Origin: Elgaria multicarinata webbii
Lineage: Eukaryota > Chordata > Lepidosauria > Squamata > Anguidae
Length of the DNA: 64,000 nucleotides
Assembly: GCF_023053635.1 (NCBI RefSeq)
Contig: NC_086179.1
Span: 4,974,001 to 5,038,000, forward strand
Direction of reading: 5' to 3'
Shown: piece by piece, positions 21,424 to 32,300 of the stretch
Numbering within the stretch: the stretch's first letter is position 1
Layout: the number at the start of each line of letters is the position of its first letter
Made by a program: the position numbers and the translations under genes
The notes under the pieces: model-generated
What the model was told of the DNA's origin: nothing
Seen by the model: only the letters and a program-made list of their open reading frames with translations
Database searches by the model: none

Positions 21424-21927
21424 TGAAACAGAGGCCATTTCTACACCAGCCTGGTGTAGAGGGAGGGAGGGGGGAGGATCTCACAAGATCCTGATCACCA
21501 GAGCCTCCCTTTAGTCTGCATGCGGGCGTGACATCCTGGCACCCGCCATTTTTAAAATTTATTTTTTAAAGAAGCTGAGCGCATGTGCGCTCCAACGAAA
21601 AGTGAGGGCTTTAAAAAAAAAGAAAAAAGAAGAAGAAGCCCTACCCCGGTCCCCCCACCCCCAATTCCTCCCGGCCCGGCTCCTTTCTACTGCTCCCCGC
21701 TACTTGCGAGGAGGAGGGAAGAAGCTGAGACAGGCGGCCACACCTCCTGCAGTCTCGATATGATCCTGAGACTGTGGGAAGAATCTGGTTTTCCCAGGGA
21801 TTATTGATGCTTGGGAAAACCTGTGCTCGTACCCGCTTCACCCTGGGAGTCTCTGTGTGTCATTTGGACGCACAGGGACTCTGTCGTGACCAGCCCGCAT
21901 TTTCAGGCTGGTGTAGAAACGGCCATA
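21424..21927 (+). mobile_element. hAT-like element with TTTCTACACCAGCC ends
   Basis: Left GGCCATTTCTACACCAGCCT, right AGGCTGGTGTAGAAACGGCC: clear inverted ends. Inside, GTGTGTCATTTGGACGCACA and ACTTGCGAGGAGGAGG resemble 13960-14466 and 23180-23672, so the three form a loose family. Confidence 0.65.
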
Positions 21928-22181
21928 GAAGTTAACAGTACAATGGTGAATACAATGATTTTATAACTTACAATTAGTTTATAATGGCGGCAACTCGGGA
22001 ATGTGTTGCCTTTTCTACTCGTCTTCAGAAAACCATTCTATGTGGGAACTGATTGTTTGATTTCAATACATAGCCACACTGTGTCCATGCAGAATGGGTT
22101 ATAAAATGAAAAACAGGGCAGGGAATATGAGTAATTTTCACAGAGGTCAGGGCTGATACTATATTGATGAAGTGTTATCTA

Positions 22182-22337
22182 AGTGTTACCCAGTTAGCTG
22201 GGGGAAAGAGAATCATGGCCAGGGAAGGCAACGGCAAACCACCCCGCTATAAGGCCTGCCAAGAAAACGTCAGCGAAAGCTGGCGTCCCTCAAAGAGTCA
22301 GTAATGACTCAGTGCTTGCATGAGAGGTTCCTTTCCT
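22182..22337 (+). mobile_element. tRNA-derived SINE, 3' half
   Basis: ACCCAGTTAGCTGGGGGAAA to GAGAGGTTCCTTTCCTT. It lies directly before a whole copy of the same family. Confidence 0.8.
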
Positions 22338-22650
22338 TGAGCCTCGTGTGGCGCAGAGTGGTAAAGCAGCAGTTTCTGCAGCTGAAACTCTCCCCACGGC
22401 CTGAGTTCGATCCCAGCGGAAGCTGGTTCTCAGGCAGCCGGCTCGAATTGACTCAGCCTTCCATCCTCCCGAGGTCGGTAAAATGAGTACCCAGATAGCT
22501 GGGGGAAAGGTAATAGTAACGGCCGGGGAAGGCAACGGCAAACCACCCCGCTATAAGGCCGGCCAAGAAAACGTCAGCAAAAGCTGGCGTCCCTCCAAGA
22601 GTCAGTAATAACTCAGTGCTTGCACGAGAAGTTCCTTTCCCTTTCCCTAT
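22338..22650 (+). mobile_element. tRNA-derived SINE, whole copy
   Basis: The head GAGCCTCGTGTGGCGCAGAG with TGAGTTCGATCCC resembles A and B boxes of a tRNA promoter for RNA polymerase III. The body GGCAACGGCAAACCACCCCG and the tail GTTCCTTTCCCTTTCCC follow. It resembles the Sauria-type SINEs of squamates. Confidence 0.85.
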
Positions 22651-23179
22651 CTAAGGACATTTCCTGAGAAACGTGGAAGGAATTAATAAATCGGAATGCT
22701 TTAAAGAAGCTCATTCCCTCTCCACCGCAAACACGTCTTGTGTTGCCCTAAATGCTAAGACGACGAGGTAAGTATATAAAACACTTTACCAAAACAATCA
22801 GTGCAAGAATGCTGATAATTAGCCTGTAAGATATTCTAGCTCCCCTAATGATTTCCCAGATGAGTCATATTGCTAAATGCCCACGCCGAGGCGTGCGGGA
22901 GGTATGTTGTGGCTTGAGCGAAAGAAAACGCCCAGGAACGAGTTTATATAGGACAGTCGGAAGCAGCTGCAACGACGTGAAAGAATCATGAAAGGGAGTG
23001 GTTTCTGTTTGTTCTGCTTTGACACTTCCGTGGGGAGGGGGGAAGTTTCCCCTCTCATCTTCTTTGTTTTCTGTTTGTCAGCATAAATTAATTAATTAAA
23101 TAAATAAGTAAATAACCACCACAACATTGGCTGGCTGGCTGGCTGGCTGGCGGCGGTGGGCAGAGGTTAGAGAAAGAAA

Positions 23180-23672
23180 GTGCATTTGTGGAGGGAGGGA
23201 GAGAGACAGTTTTTCCCTGTACATAGTTTTTCCCTGGGGTCGTCCCTGTGCATCCAAATGACACACAGGGGATCCCAGGGTCAACCGGGGATGACCCCGG
23301 GGAAACCCCAGGGAAACAGAAAATGGGAATTTCCCGGTTTTTCTGCAGTACCGGGGCTGCAAGGCATGTGTGGGCGTCTGCCCCTGCTTCGTCCTGCCTC
23401 TTTGTGAGTAAACACGAGGAGGTAGGAAACGGGCACGGGGCACAGAGCTCTTTAGGCGCTCCGTGCCCATTGGCGGTGGAGGGGAGTGGGGGTGGATTTT
23501 TTGTTGGGAGCACAATTGCACTCATCTCCCCTATTAAATTATTTTTTAAAAATGGCAGGCACAACATCCCTTCTTCCTCCTGCGTATGGATCCAGGGGGA
23601 GGATCTCGTGAGCAGAATATCGCGAGATCCTCCCCACTCCCTCCCGGAAGGCTGGGAGGTGTAGAAAGGGCC
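23180..23672 (-). mobile_element. hAT-like element, relative of 13960-14466
   Basis: The minus strand shares the ATGGGCACGGAGCG block, TTTACTCACAAAGAGGCAGG and the CCATTTTT spacer. The right end is GGAGGTGTAGAAAGGGCC. No coding capacity. Confidence 0.5.
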
Positions 23673-23777
23673 AGGGAAAACTGAAGGCTGAAAAAAACAT
23701 CTTGACATGCTGGGTAGAATCTGATGTGAGGAAGTAGATCGACAGTTTGCTAGGAGTTGCTTAAGCTGTTTGCATCC

Positions 23778-24128
23778 ATTGATGCTCCAATCGTACGAGC
23801 GTCATCACACAGGGGGAAATCGCGTTTGCTTACTGTCGCTTCTCCGCCCGCACGTTTGTCCCTCTCATTGCTTCCTCTTTTGAAAGAGGAAGTAAACACT
23901 GTGCACGTGGTCCGTTTTGACCCCGCTGCTTCTCCTGCACACAGCAGGAGACAGCGACTTCTGTCTTTAAAAATAAGTCGGACTTACTGGGGTGATTTTT
24001 TGTGGCATAAAGAAGGCTATAAGAGGCAGGAGGTCCACGGGAGGCAGACGACGTCGTGAGAGGGACCCACGGAAATCCGTGAGTGACGATTTTTGCTCAC
24101 GAAAAGTAACGAGCGCAAAATAAAACGT
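23778..24128 (-). repeat. Unnamed dispersed element, copy 2
   Basis: Reverse-oriented relative of 1985-2330. Ends ACGAGCGTCATCACACAGGG and GTAACGAGCGCAAAATAAAA. It looks more complete than copy 1 at its low-coordinate end. Confidence 0.6.
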
Positions 24129-24204
24129 CAGTCTCCAGTGATTTCTCCCTTAAAAAGAATCAAAACTGGGTAAGGGCTGCCCCCGAATTGTCTCATCTTT
24201 AGGG

Positions 24205-24518
24205 GAGGGGCCATAGTGCAAAGACCGAGTACCTGCATTGCATGCAGAAGGCCCCAGGTTCAATACCTGGTGTCTCCAGGACCAGATCTACACTATGAAT
24301 GTGGAATAGAAAGCAGGATATAAATGAAAGCGGTATGTGGATTGTGGCCCAACAGTTATCAGTGCACTTCAATATTGTTATAAAGCAGTGCCATAGATCT
24401 AGCTCCAGTAGAGCTAGAAAAAAATCCCGCCTGAATCCCTGGAGAGAGCTACTGCTGCCAGTCAGTGTAGACAATATTGGGCTGGATGGACCAAGGCAGC
24501 TTCCTGTTTTCCTATGAA
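24205..24518 (+). mobile_element. MIR-like tRNA-core SINE split by a MITE
   Basis: Head GAGTACCTGCATTGCATGCA with AGGTTCAATACCTGG (B-box-like), body GAATCCCTGGAGAGAGCTAC and tail GGATGGACCAAGGCAGCTTC. A CACCAAGCAGGATAT-type MITE occupies about 24285-24412. Confidence 0.65.
24285..24412 (+). mobile_element. CACCAAGCAGGATAT-type MITE, copy 3
   Basis: ACCAGATCTACACTATGAAT to ATAGATCTAGCTCCAG, with GTGGCCCAACAGTTATCAGT inside. CTCCAG occurs at both edges. Confidence 0.55.
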
Positions 24519-24534
24519 GCAGGGAGTGTGTACC

Positions 24535-24678
24535 CAGTGGAGGCAGGTGGCTCCGATGCCAGTGGGGCAGTGAATCCGCTCCGGGTTTCAGTAAGAACCA
24601 GAGCTCTCCGATTGGTTGTGACTGAAACCCGGAGCGGATTCACCGCCCCACTGGCATCGGAGCCACCAGCCTCCGCTG
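24535..24678 (+). mobile_element. CAGTGGAGGCTGG palindromic MITE, copy 2
   Basis: Arms CAGTGGAGGCAGGTGGCTCC and GGAGCCACCAGCCTCCGCTG pair along nearly the whole 144 bp. Flanks TGTGTACC and TGCGTCCC are a worn 8-bp duplication. It lies about 90 bp before the first found exon of the unrecognised gene. Confidence 0.8.
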
Positions 24679-24765
24679 TGCGTCCCACTCACGATATTGG
24701 ATTGGGAGGCTTGCCGGATGTGAAAATGACAGAATTTGGGGGGTGTTGTTGGTTTTGCCTCCTAG

Positions 24766-24838
24766 GAGGATTTCGTTCAAGATGAGTAGCCACTTCTTCC
24801 TGAAGCACGAGGCGAATTACTCGAACCATCCGAACCTG
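24766..24838 (+). CDS. Unrecognised gene, first coding exon found
   Basis: The acceptor GTTTTGCCTCCTAG is followed by 16 nt, then ATG at 24782 and 19 codons to a GTAAGC donor in phase 0. The frame is also open through the 16 nt, so a coding exon upstream cannot be excluded. The ATG is the only in-frame start seen. Confidence 0.6.
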
Positions 24839-25340
24839 GTAAGCGGAAGTCACCTGCTCTTTTCCTGGAACGTGAAGGTGGCAACGGGAGGTTTGATGAA
24901 CAGCTAGTTACGTGCAGCTATACTGTGATCAGATTTAAAAGAGGACAGGGCACCTGCAGCTTTAACTGTTGTGATGAAGAGGAAATTTCACCAGGTTCTC
25001 TATATATACAAATGACACCTGCTGAAATTCCCTTTTCAATATAACTGTTAAAGATACAGGAGCCCTGTCCTCCTTTCCATAGGGTCACCCTACTTTAGGG
25101 CAACCCACAGGCCTTGCATTCTGAGTTTCACGTTGCACATGGGGACCCTCTTTCCCCTGGTAGAGCCCACGGGCCTTATAGGGCCACTGCCACCACCGTG
25201 ACGGTAAAATTTGCAGTAGCAGCAAAACCGCCCTCCCACAAAAAGCCATGCACTTCAGAACACTACAATAGCCAAATTGAGCATGAAAACAAACTAAGTT
25301 TGTTTGGCGGTTTGCCACCAAAAACCAGGAGCAAAACAGC

Positions 25341-25377
<37 letters not shown>

Positions 25378-25631
25378 CTGCTGCTAAATTCGGCAGGAAT
25401 GTGGCCTGTGTCCCCACCACTTAGGGGGAATGGCTGTCAGACCTTCCAAAGTTGCTGACCCCTGGATTCGCCTTTAAGCAACATCAGCACGTGCTTAGGG
25501 CACCAAGGAAAGGGTTCACCACCCCACAGAATCCCAGTAACATAGCTGTAGCCATCTAAATTTTTTGCCTTTGCATTTTTCCCTTATAACATTTTTATTA
25601 AAAAAATGCATAAAACAGTGATGAAAATTTG

Positions 25632-25691
<60 letters not shown>

Positions 25692-26363
25692 TAAACAAAC
25701 CATTGTTTCTGGCCCGCTCACACTGGCTACCTGTATGTTTCTGAGCCCAATTTAAGGTGCTTTATAGGATGGCAACAAGGAAGAAGGCCTTTTTGATGGT
25801 GGCCCCCCAATTATGAAACATTGTCCCCAGTGAGGTCCACGTGGCACCAACATTGTCATCCTTTTAGCATCAGGTTAAGATGTTTCTCTTCTCGCGGCAT
25901 ATAATAAAGCGTTAACTGGTGCGGGGATTTATTTATTTTTATTTTTGATTTGTTTCATATTGCTTTTGTATGCAAGCGGGATGATGATGATGATGTTTTA
26001 TTTTGTACTTTAAAGTTTTAATCTTTTGTAAATCACCCAGGGAGCTTTGGCTATTGGATGGTATCGAAATGTAATCGATCAATAAAATTAAAACTCCATT
26101 TTTTCGCACCCCAATTGTGCGAAAAATTCAAAACTCAGTTTGAATGTACAGATCAAAGGTGTGTTTCAGTTTTAATAGCCAAAAGCCTGTGCTGAGAATG
26201 ACACATATACATTCCATCAAAAGTAAATATATTCCACCATAAGTAAATAACATAAATAAATAAATAAATAAATAAATAAATTAGATACTTAGAAACCTTG
26301 GCTTATGCAAATCCACAAAACTTTAATTTGTTGTTAAAATAGTTTTTTCGGAACGTTTTCAAA

Positions 26364-26396
<33 letters not shown>

Positions 26397-29300
26397 TATT
26401 TATATAGCACCATCAATGTACATGGTGCTGTACAGAGTAAAACAGTAAATAGCAAGACCCTGCCGCATAGGCTTACAATCTAATAAAATCATAGTAAAAC
26501 AATAAGGAGGGGAAGAGAATGCAAACAGGTACAGGGAAGGGTAAGCAGGCACAGGGTAGGGAAAAACTAACAGTAGAAAGTAACAAAATCTCTCAATGGC
26601 TTGCCAGGCCGTTGGTGCCTGTCACCAAAACAGCTATGTTTTCATGGTGGACATTTAAGCAATTACTCCAGAAAAGAGACTGCATTGCATAATTATGTGC
26701 TATGCTCTGTGTCACTATGTGCTCCAAATCACAATGCCATGCCACATACGGGAAACGTGATTGGCCAGTAGACGGCACAGGACTGTTGGCCAATGACAAG
26801 CATTTTGGGCGGAAGAAACACAGCAGCTGTCACCACCAGCAAAACCCGGAAGGGCAGGAAATCAGATATAGCCAACCTCTCTCAGGGCACATTGTAAGAG
26901 AAAGAAGAGGTCTTGAAATGGAAGGAGAACTGAGAGCAGAGCATGATGGGAACGAAAGGTTTGTGGTGAACACAGGAAAACTGCACTACCGGCAGCACAT
27001 GCCATTCAAGGAATTGGGTAACAGTTCTACCAGCTGCATCTTTTCCTAGAACAAAGCTCCGTTTTAATTCAAAATTACAAAATTAAAAAACGTTTAGACC
27101 CAAGGTCTCTTAGTGAATATAAGAGCCAGCAGTGCGACGTGGCTTCTAAAAAAGCCAGTGCAATTATGACCTGCGTTAATTTATTTATTTATTTATTTAT
27201 TACATTTTTATACCGCCCAATAGCCGAAGCTCTCTGGGCGGTTCACAAAAATAAAACCATAATAAAACAACCAACAGGTTAAAAACACAAATACAAAAGA
27301 CAGTATCAAAAGCACAACCAGGATAAAACAGAGTCAGGTTGTCCAAGTCACAAGAAATAATCGTTCTGTTCTGTTCTGCATCAGTCTGGCCACATTTGGA
27401 GTAGTTCTGGGTGTCATATTTTAAGACGGACATGGACAAACTAGAGCATGTCAAGAGGAGAGCGGCCAGGATTATGAAAGGACTGGATCTGTTTAGCATG
27501 GATCGACTTTCAGACATATTTTTAGACTGCTGTCAGGCAGAAGATGGAACAGGTTTGTTCTCTGTCGATCCTGTGGGCAGGATTAGAAGGAACGGGTGGA
27601 AATTGCAAGGAAAATGATTTTTGGCTAAACATGACTTAGAATACTGTGTACAGTTCTGGTCACCACACCTGAAAAAAGATATTGCAGAGCTGTAAAAAGT
27701 GCAGAAAAGGGCAAATAAAATAATCAAGGGGCTGGAGCATCTCCCCTATGGGGGGAGGTTACAACGGGATTGGGGAAGCTAAGGGGAGGCATGATAGATG
27801 TGTACAAACTGATGCATGCTGTGGAGAAAATGAATAGGGAGGTATTCAGTGGGATAGCTAATACCTTGGAAGACAGAAACAAACTTCAAAGTGATCTTGA
27901 TAGGCTGGAGTGCTGGGCTGAAAACAACAGGATGAAATTTAATAGGGATAAATGCCAAGTTCTACGCCTAGGAAATAGAAACCAAATGCACAGTTACAAG
28001 ATGGGGGATACTTGGCTCAGCAATACTACAAACGAGAAGGATCTTGGAATTGCTGTAGATCGCACGCTCAATATGAGCCAACAGTGCAATATGGCTGCAA
28101 GAAAGGCAATGCTATTTTGGGCTGCATTAATAGAAGTATCGCTTCCAAATCGCGTGAGGTACTGGTTCCTCTCTACTTGGCCCTGGTTAGGCCTCATCTA
28201 GAGTATTGCGTCCAGTTCTGGGCTCCACACTTCAAGAAGGATGCAGACAAGCTGGAGCGTGTTCAGAGGAGGGCAACCAGGATGATCAGGGGTCTGGAAT
28301 CAAAGCCCTATGAGGAGAGAATGAAACAACTTGGCATGTTCAGGCTGGAGAAGAGAAGGCTGAGTGAAGACATGACAGCACTCTTCAAATACTTGAAAGA
28401 TTGTCACACAGAGGAAGGCCAGGATCTTTTCTCGATCCTCCCAGAGTGCAGGACACGGAATAACGGGCTCAAGTTAAAGGAAGCCAGATTCCAGCTGGAC
28501 GTCAGGAAAAAACTCCTGACTGTTAGAGCAGTACGACAATGGAATCAGTTGCCTGGTGAGGTTGTGGGCTCTCCCACACTAGAGGCATTCAAGAGGCAGC
28601 TGGACAACCACCTGTCAGGGATGCTTTAGGGTGGATTCCTGCATTGAGCAGGGGGTTGGACTCGATGGCCTTGTAGGCCCCTTCCAACTCTGCTATTCTA
28701 TGATTCTATGTTGGAGCTGAATCCTACATTGCAGAGTTAGCTTTGGGCAGGAGGTTGGGTTACATGACCTTCAAGATCCCTTCCAACATTATGATTATAT
28801 GCAGTGGAGGCTGGTGGCTCCAATGTCAGGGGGCAGTGAATCCACTCCGGGTTTCAGTCAGAACCAATCAAAACCCTAAAGGAGTTATTCAAGGTGCCTG
28901 GACAGCTTCTTTAGAATTCTGACTGGCTCTGACTGAAACCCGGAGTGGATTCACAGCCCTACTGTGAATCAGGCTCCACTGATTATATTTCAGGGCAGCC
29001 ATAGCTGAAACAAGCAGAGGTTATATTTTGGTGCCAAATAACATCTGCTTGCATTTCTAACCCCCTGACTGAAAGATGCAACCAGTGGGTCTGCTGGAGC
29101 GTGACTGCTCTGTCTGTCAACACTGAACCTAGGAAAAAAAATAAAAATAAAAAGCAGAGGAGGAAAAATGTGTTCACGATGACCTCGGTAGCTTTTTTTG
29201 GGGGGGGGGGAGGCGAATAGAAGGTTTCTTTCCTTCTCATTTGCTTTCTTTGTCTCTGGGCAGGTCCAGTATTTTGTCCCTTTGACCGATGCCGAATTTC

Positions 29301-32300
29301 GAGAGCACTTGGAGCGGCACCGGGGAGAAATCGCCATCATGCTGAGGTCTTCGGAGTTCAATCAGGACAAGACAACCTTGATTGTGACTAACAGCCCACT
29401 TCCTCTGCTCATTTCCGGCCAACAGCTTTCGACGCCTTCGCGGTATTTCTCGAAAGAATTGTTAGGAAGGGTAGGCTGCTTTTTCTTGCTAAAACGGAAA
29501 GAGGTTCTTCGCCTTCCTCCCCCTATTATTTATTTATTGTTATTATTTATTTATATAGCACCATCAGTGTACATGGTGCTGTACAGAGTAAAACAATAAA
29601 ACAGCAAAACCCTGATTAAAAGAAAGTGAATCCCAAGATCTAACCACAAAAGGGATTTCTAGGCCATTCCCAAATGCTTTCTCTATACTGGATGGTTCCC
29701 ATAGTCACTAGCTGTCGTCGTCGTCCCCCCACTTATGGGATGTCTCTACATTAAGGAAAAATCCCGCATTCTTACCAGGGTTTCTCCTTCTGGAGTGTTT
29801 CTGCATTAATGATTTAGATGGTGACCATGTGATTTGAATTGAAAACTTCCCCTCTCAGTAGTGCTTTTCTGTTCAATTAAACAGTGGTATTATAGCACCA
29901 TGCTGGCTTTATACAGTGGAGACATCCTGCGATAATTTCAATACTGCATTATCTCAGAATTTTTTTAAAAGTGAGATTACCAGGGAAAAGCACGGGAGAC
30001 ATCCTGGATGTTGACGACGTCATGTAAAGGTCCACCAAACTTTCATGAGCTGCCAATCACAAGTGTGCAATCAATCAGTCGCAATTGCCCCTTTAGAGAT
30101 CTGACTGGTTGTGACTGAAACCTGGAGCGGATTCACTGCCCCACTGACATTGGAACCCACAGTCTTCTCTCTGCTGGGCTCCTCTTCTGACAACGAGGCA
30201 CTGTGCCTTTGGTCCCAGGCTGTGTCCCATGAGGCTCACAGTCCATAAACAAGACCCATAAAGCTAAGACTACTCATTGCCCAGGCTACAACTACCAGCC
30301 TTTGACCTCAAAAGTATTTCCATAGCTAGTCCAAAACCAACAATGGGCTTTCTGGCAGAAGAGCTATGCTGGACAGGGGAAAAGCAAGAAATCCTTTTTG
30401 TTTAGTCATTCCATTCATTTACCTTACTAAACCCTCATTTGTTTCATTATTTGTTTCGTGAAAATCACTTTGGTCGGTATTATTTGTCCTCCCTTGATTC
30501 CATTTCCCATTGACATGGCTTAGGAATGTTTAGCCTTGTACCTCCAAACTGATTTCAAGCCAGGGTCCACGCAAAAAGGAAAAACACACACACATGCCAA
30601 TTGCTGCAGCTCGTGCAAAATGCAGCGGCCAGATTGATTTCAGGAACCAGAAGGTTCGACCGTATAACACCTGCTCTGGTCCGCTTGCACTGGCCGCCTG
30701 TATGTTTCCGAGCCCAATTCAAGGTGCTGGTTTTGACCTATAAAGCCTTACACAGCTTGGAACCACAATACCTGACGGAACGCCTCTCCCGACGTGAATA
30801 TACCCGGTCACTACGTTTAACATCTAAGGTCCTCCTCCGGGTGCCTACTCCGAGAGAGGCTCGGAGTGTGGCAACGAGGGACAGGGCCTTTTCGGTGGTG
30901 GCCCCCAGACTGTGGAATGATCTCCCTGACGAGGCTCGCCTGGCACCAACGCTGCTATCCTTCCAGCGCCAGGTTAAGACTTTCCTCTTTGCCCAGGCAT
31001 ATGGCGGCACATCTTAATCACCCACATGTTTAGTTTTTTAAATGGTTTTTAATGCTTTGTGTGTGTATGTTCTGTGTTTTAAACTTTTTAATTTTGTATA
31101 CTCGTTTTTATCTCAATTTTAGAATTTCTGTAAACCGCCCAGAGAGCTCTGGCTGTGGGGGCAGTATATGTGTAATAAATAAATAATAAATAAGATGTCC
31201 ATACAAATTAGATATCCCCCCTCCAAAAAAAAAGTTTATTTCAAGCTCAGGCGGCCTTGGTTGCTTGTATTTATTTGATTGACCTTTTGGCCAGGTGCTT
31301 CTTCGTTATTGGCAAGGTGGTTATTTACCTCGGCATGTAGTTATTGGCAGAAGTTATCATGCATCTCCAAGGCCTCGGCCCCCTCCATTCCCTCAGCATT
31401 CTCCGCTGCAAGTCTTTGCGGCAAGGGTTTAAAAGCAACCTGACCAGGTTAGGTTCAAGGTGGTCAAATTCTAGCCTTTGCACCGACTCCCTTTGAACGT
31501 GAAATGGGGAAGGGGACAGACGCCATCTTGTGGTTCGCCTCAGGAAGGGCAATGTCTTGGGCCGGGCCAGCTAAGTGAGCACCAGCAGTTGGGAAAGACA
31601 GGGAAACAGAGTATGGAATGGATTGGAAAAAATCTTAAGAGGAGACTGTAGGAACTGTTTTTGTAAAAAGACAAAGAGGTTTTCTACACGAGGCATCGAT
31701 TGCATCCTTCTCTACTCATGGTTGTATAAGGTGCTGTCGTGTTTCCTAGCCCTCCTGCTGCGGTGCGAGGCAATAAAGAGGTCTGCCAAGTCATCCACAA
31801 AACTTTATTCAGCAAATAAACTTCTCTTCGCACCTGAAGAGAGGTTAAACCCTAGGAACTTTCCTCTAGGCTAAAACTTGGCTAAGTGAGGCGATTGTCC
31901 TTTCAACAAAAGGGAAGGTCTTTTCCCTGAGTCCCTTTCACTTCAGGGAGGATTCCTTTGAAGAAGCCTTTGGTGAGAAGTTAGCCGAGCTGGTCGCCTC
32001 TCGCCTTCTTTTAGCTCCGCCCGTTTGAATCTGCGGCGGACTCTGGGATTGGTCAACTCTGAAGTCCCTTCCCCCTTCTGAAGATGACTGAGTTCCCACA
32101 GACTCTGAGTTGTTAGAGTTTTCACTTATAAAGCCTGGTGAAGATTCATCTCTGGCTGGTGAAGAGCCTGGGTGAATCTTCTTTAGGGTGGATTCCTGCA
32201 TTGAGCAGGGGGTTGGACTTGATGGCCTTGTAGGCCCCTTCCAACTCTGCTATTCTATGATTCTATGATTCTCCTCCGCCTTGGTTTGGGTCGATTTCGA

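Noticed and set aside
24199-24285. tRNA-like segment with an AGGTTCAATACC B box, as a possible tRNA gene.
   Set aside because: It continues into a SINE body and tail; it does not fold as a full cloverleaf in its own right.
26740-26800. Paired CCAAT-like motifs as a promoter.
   Set aside because: No TATA box, CpG island or exon is associated.
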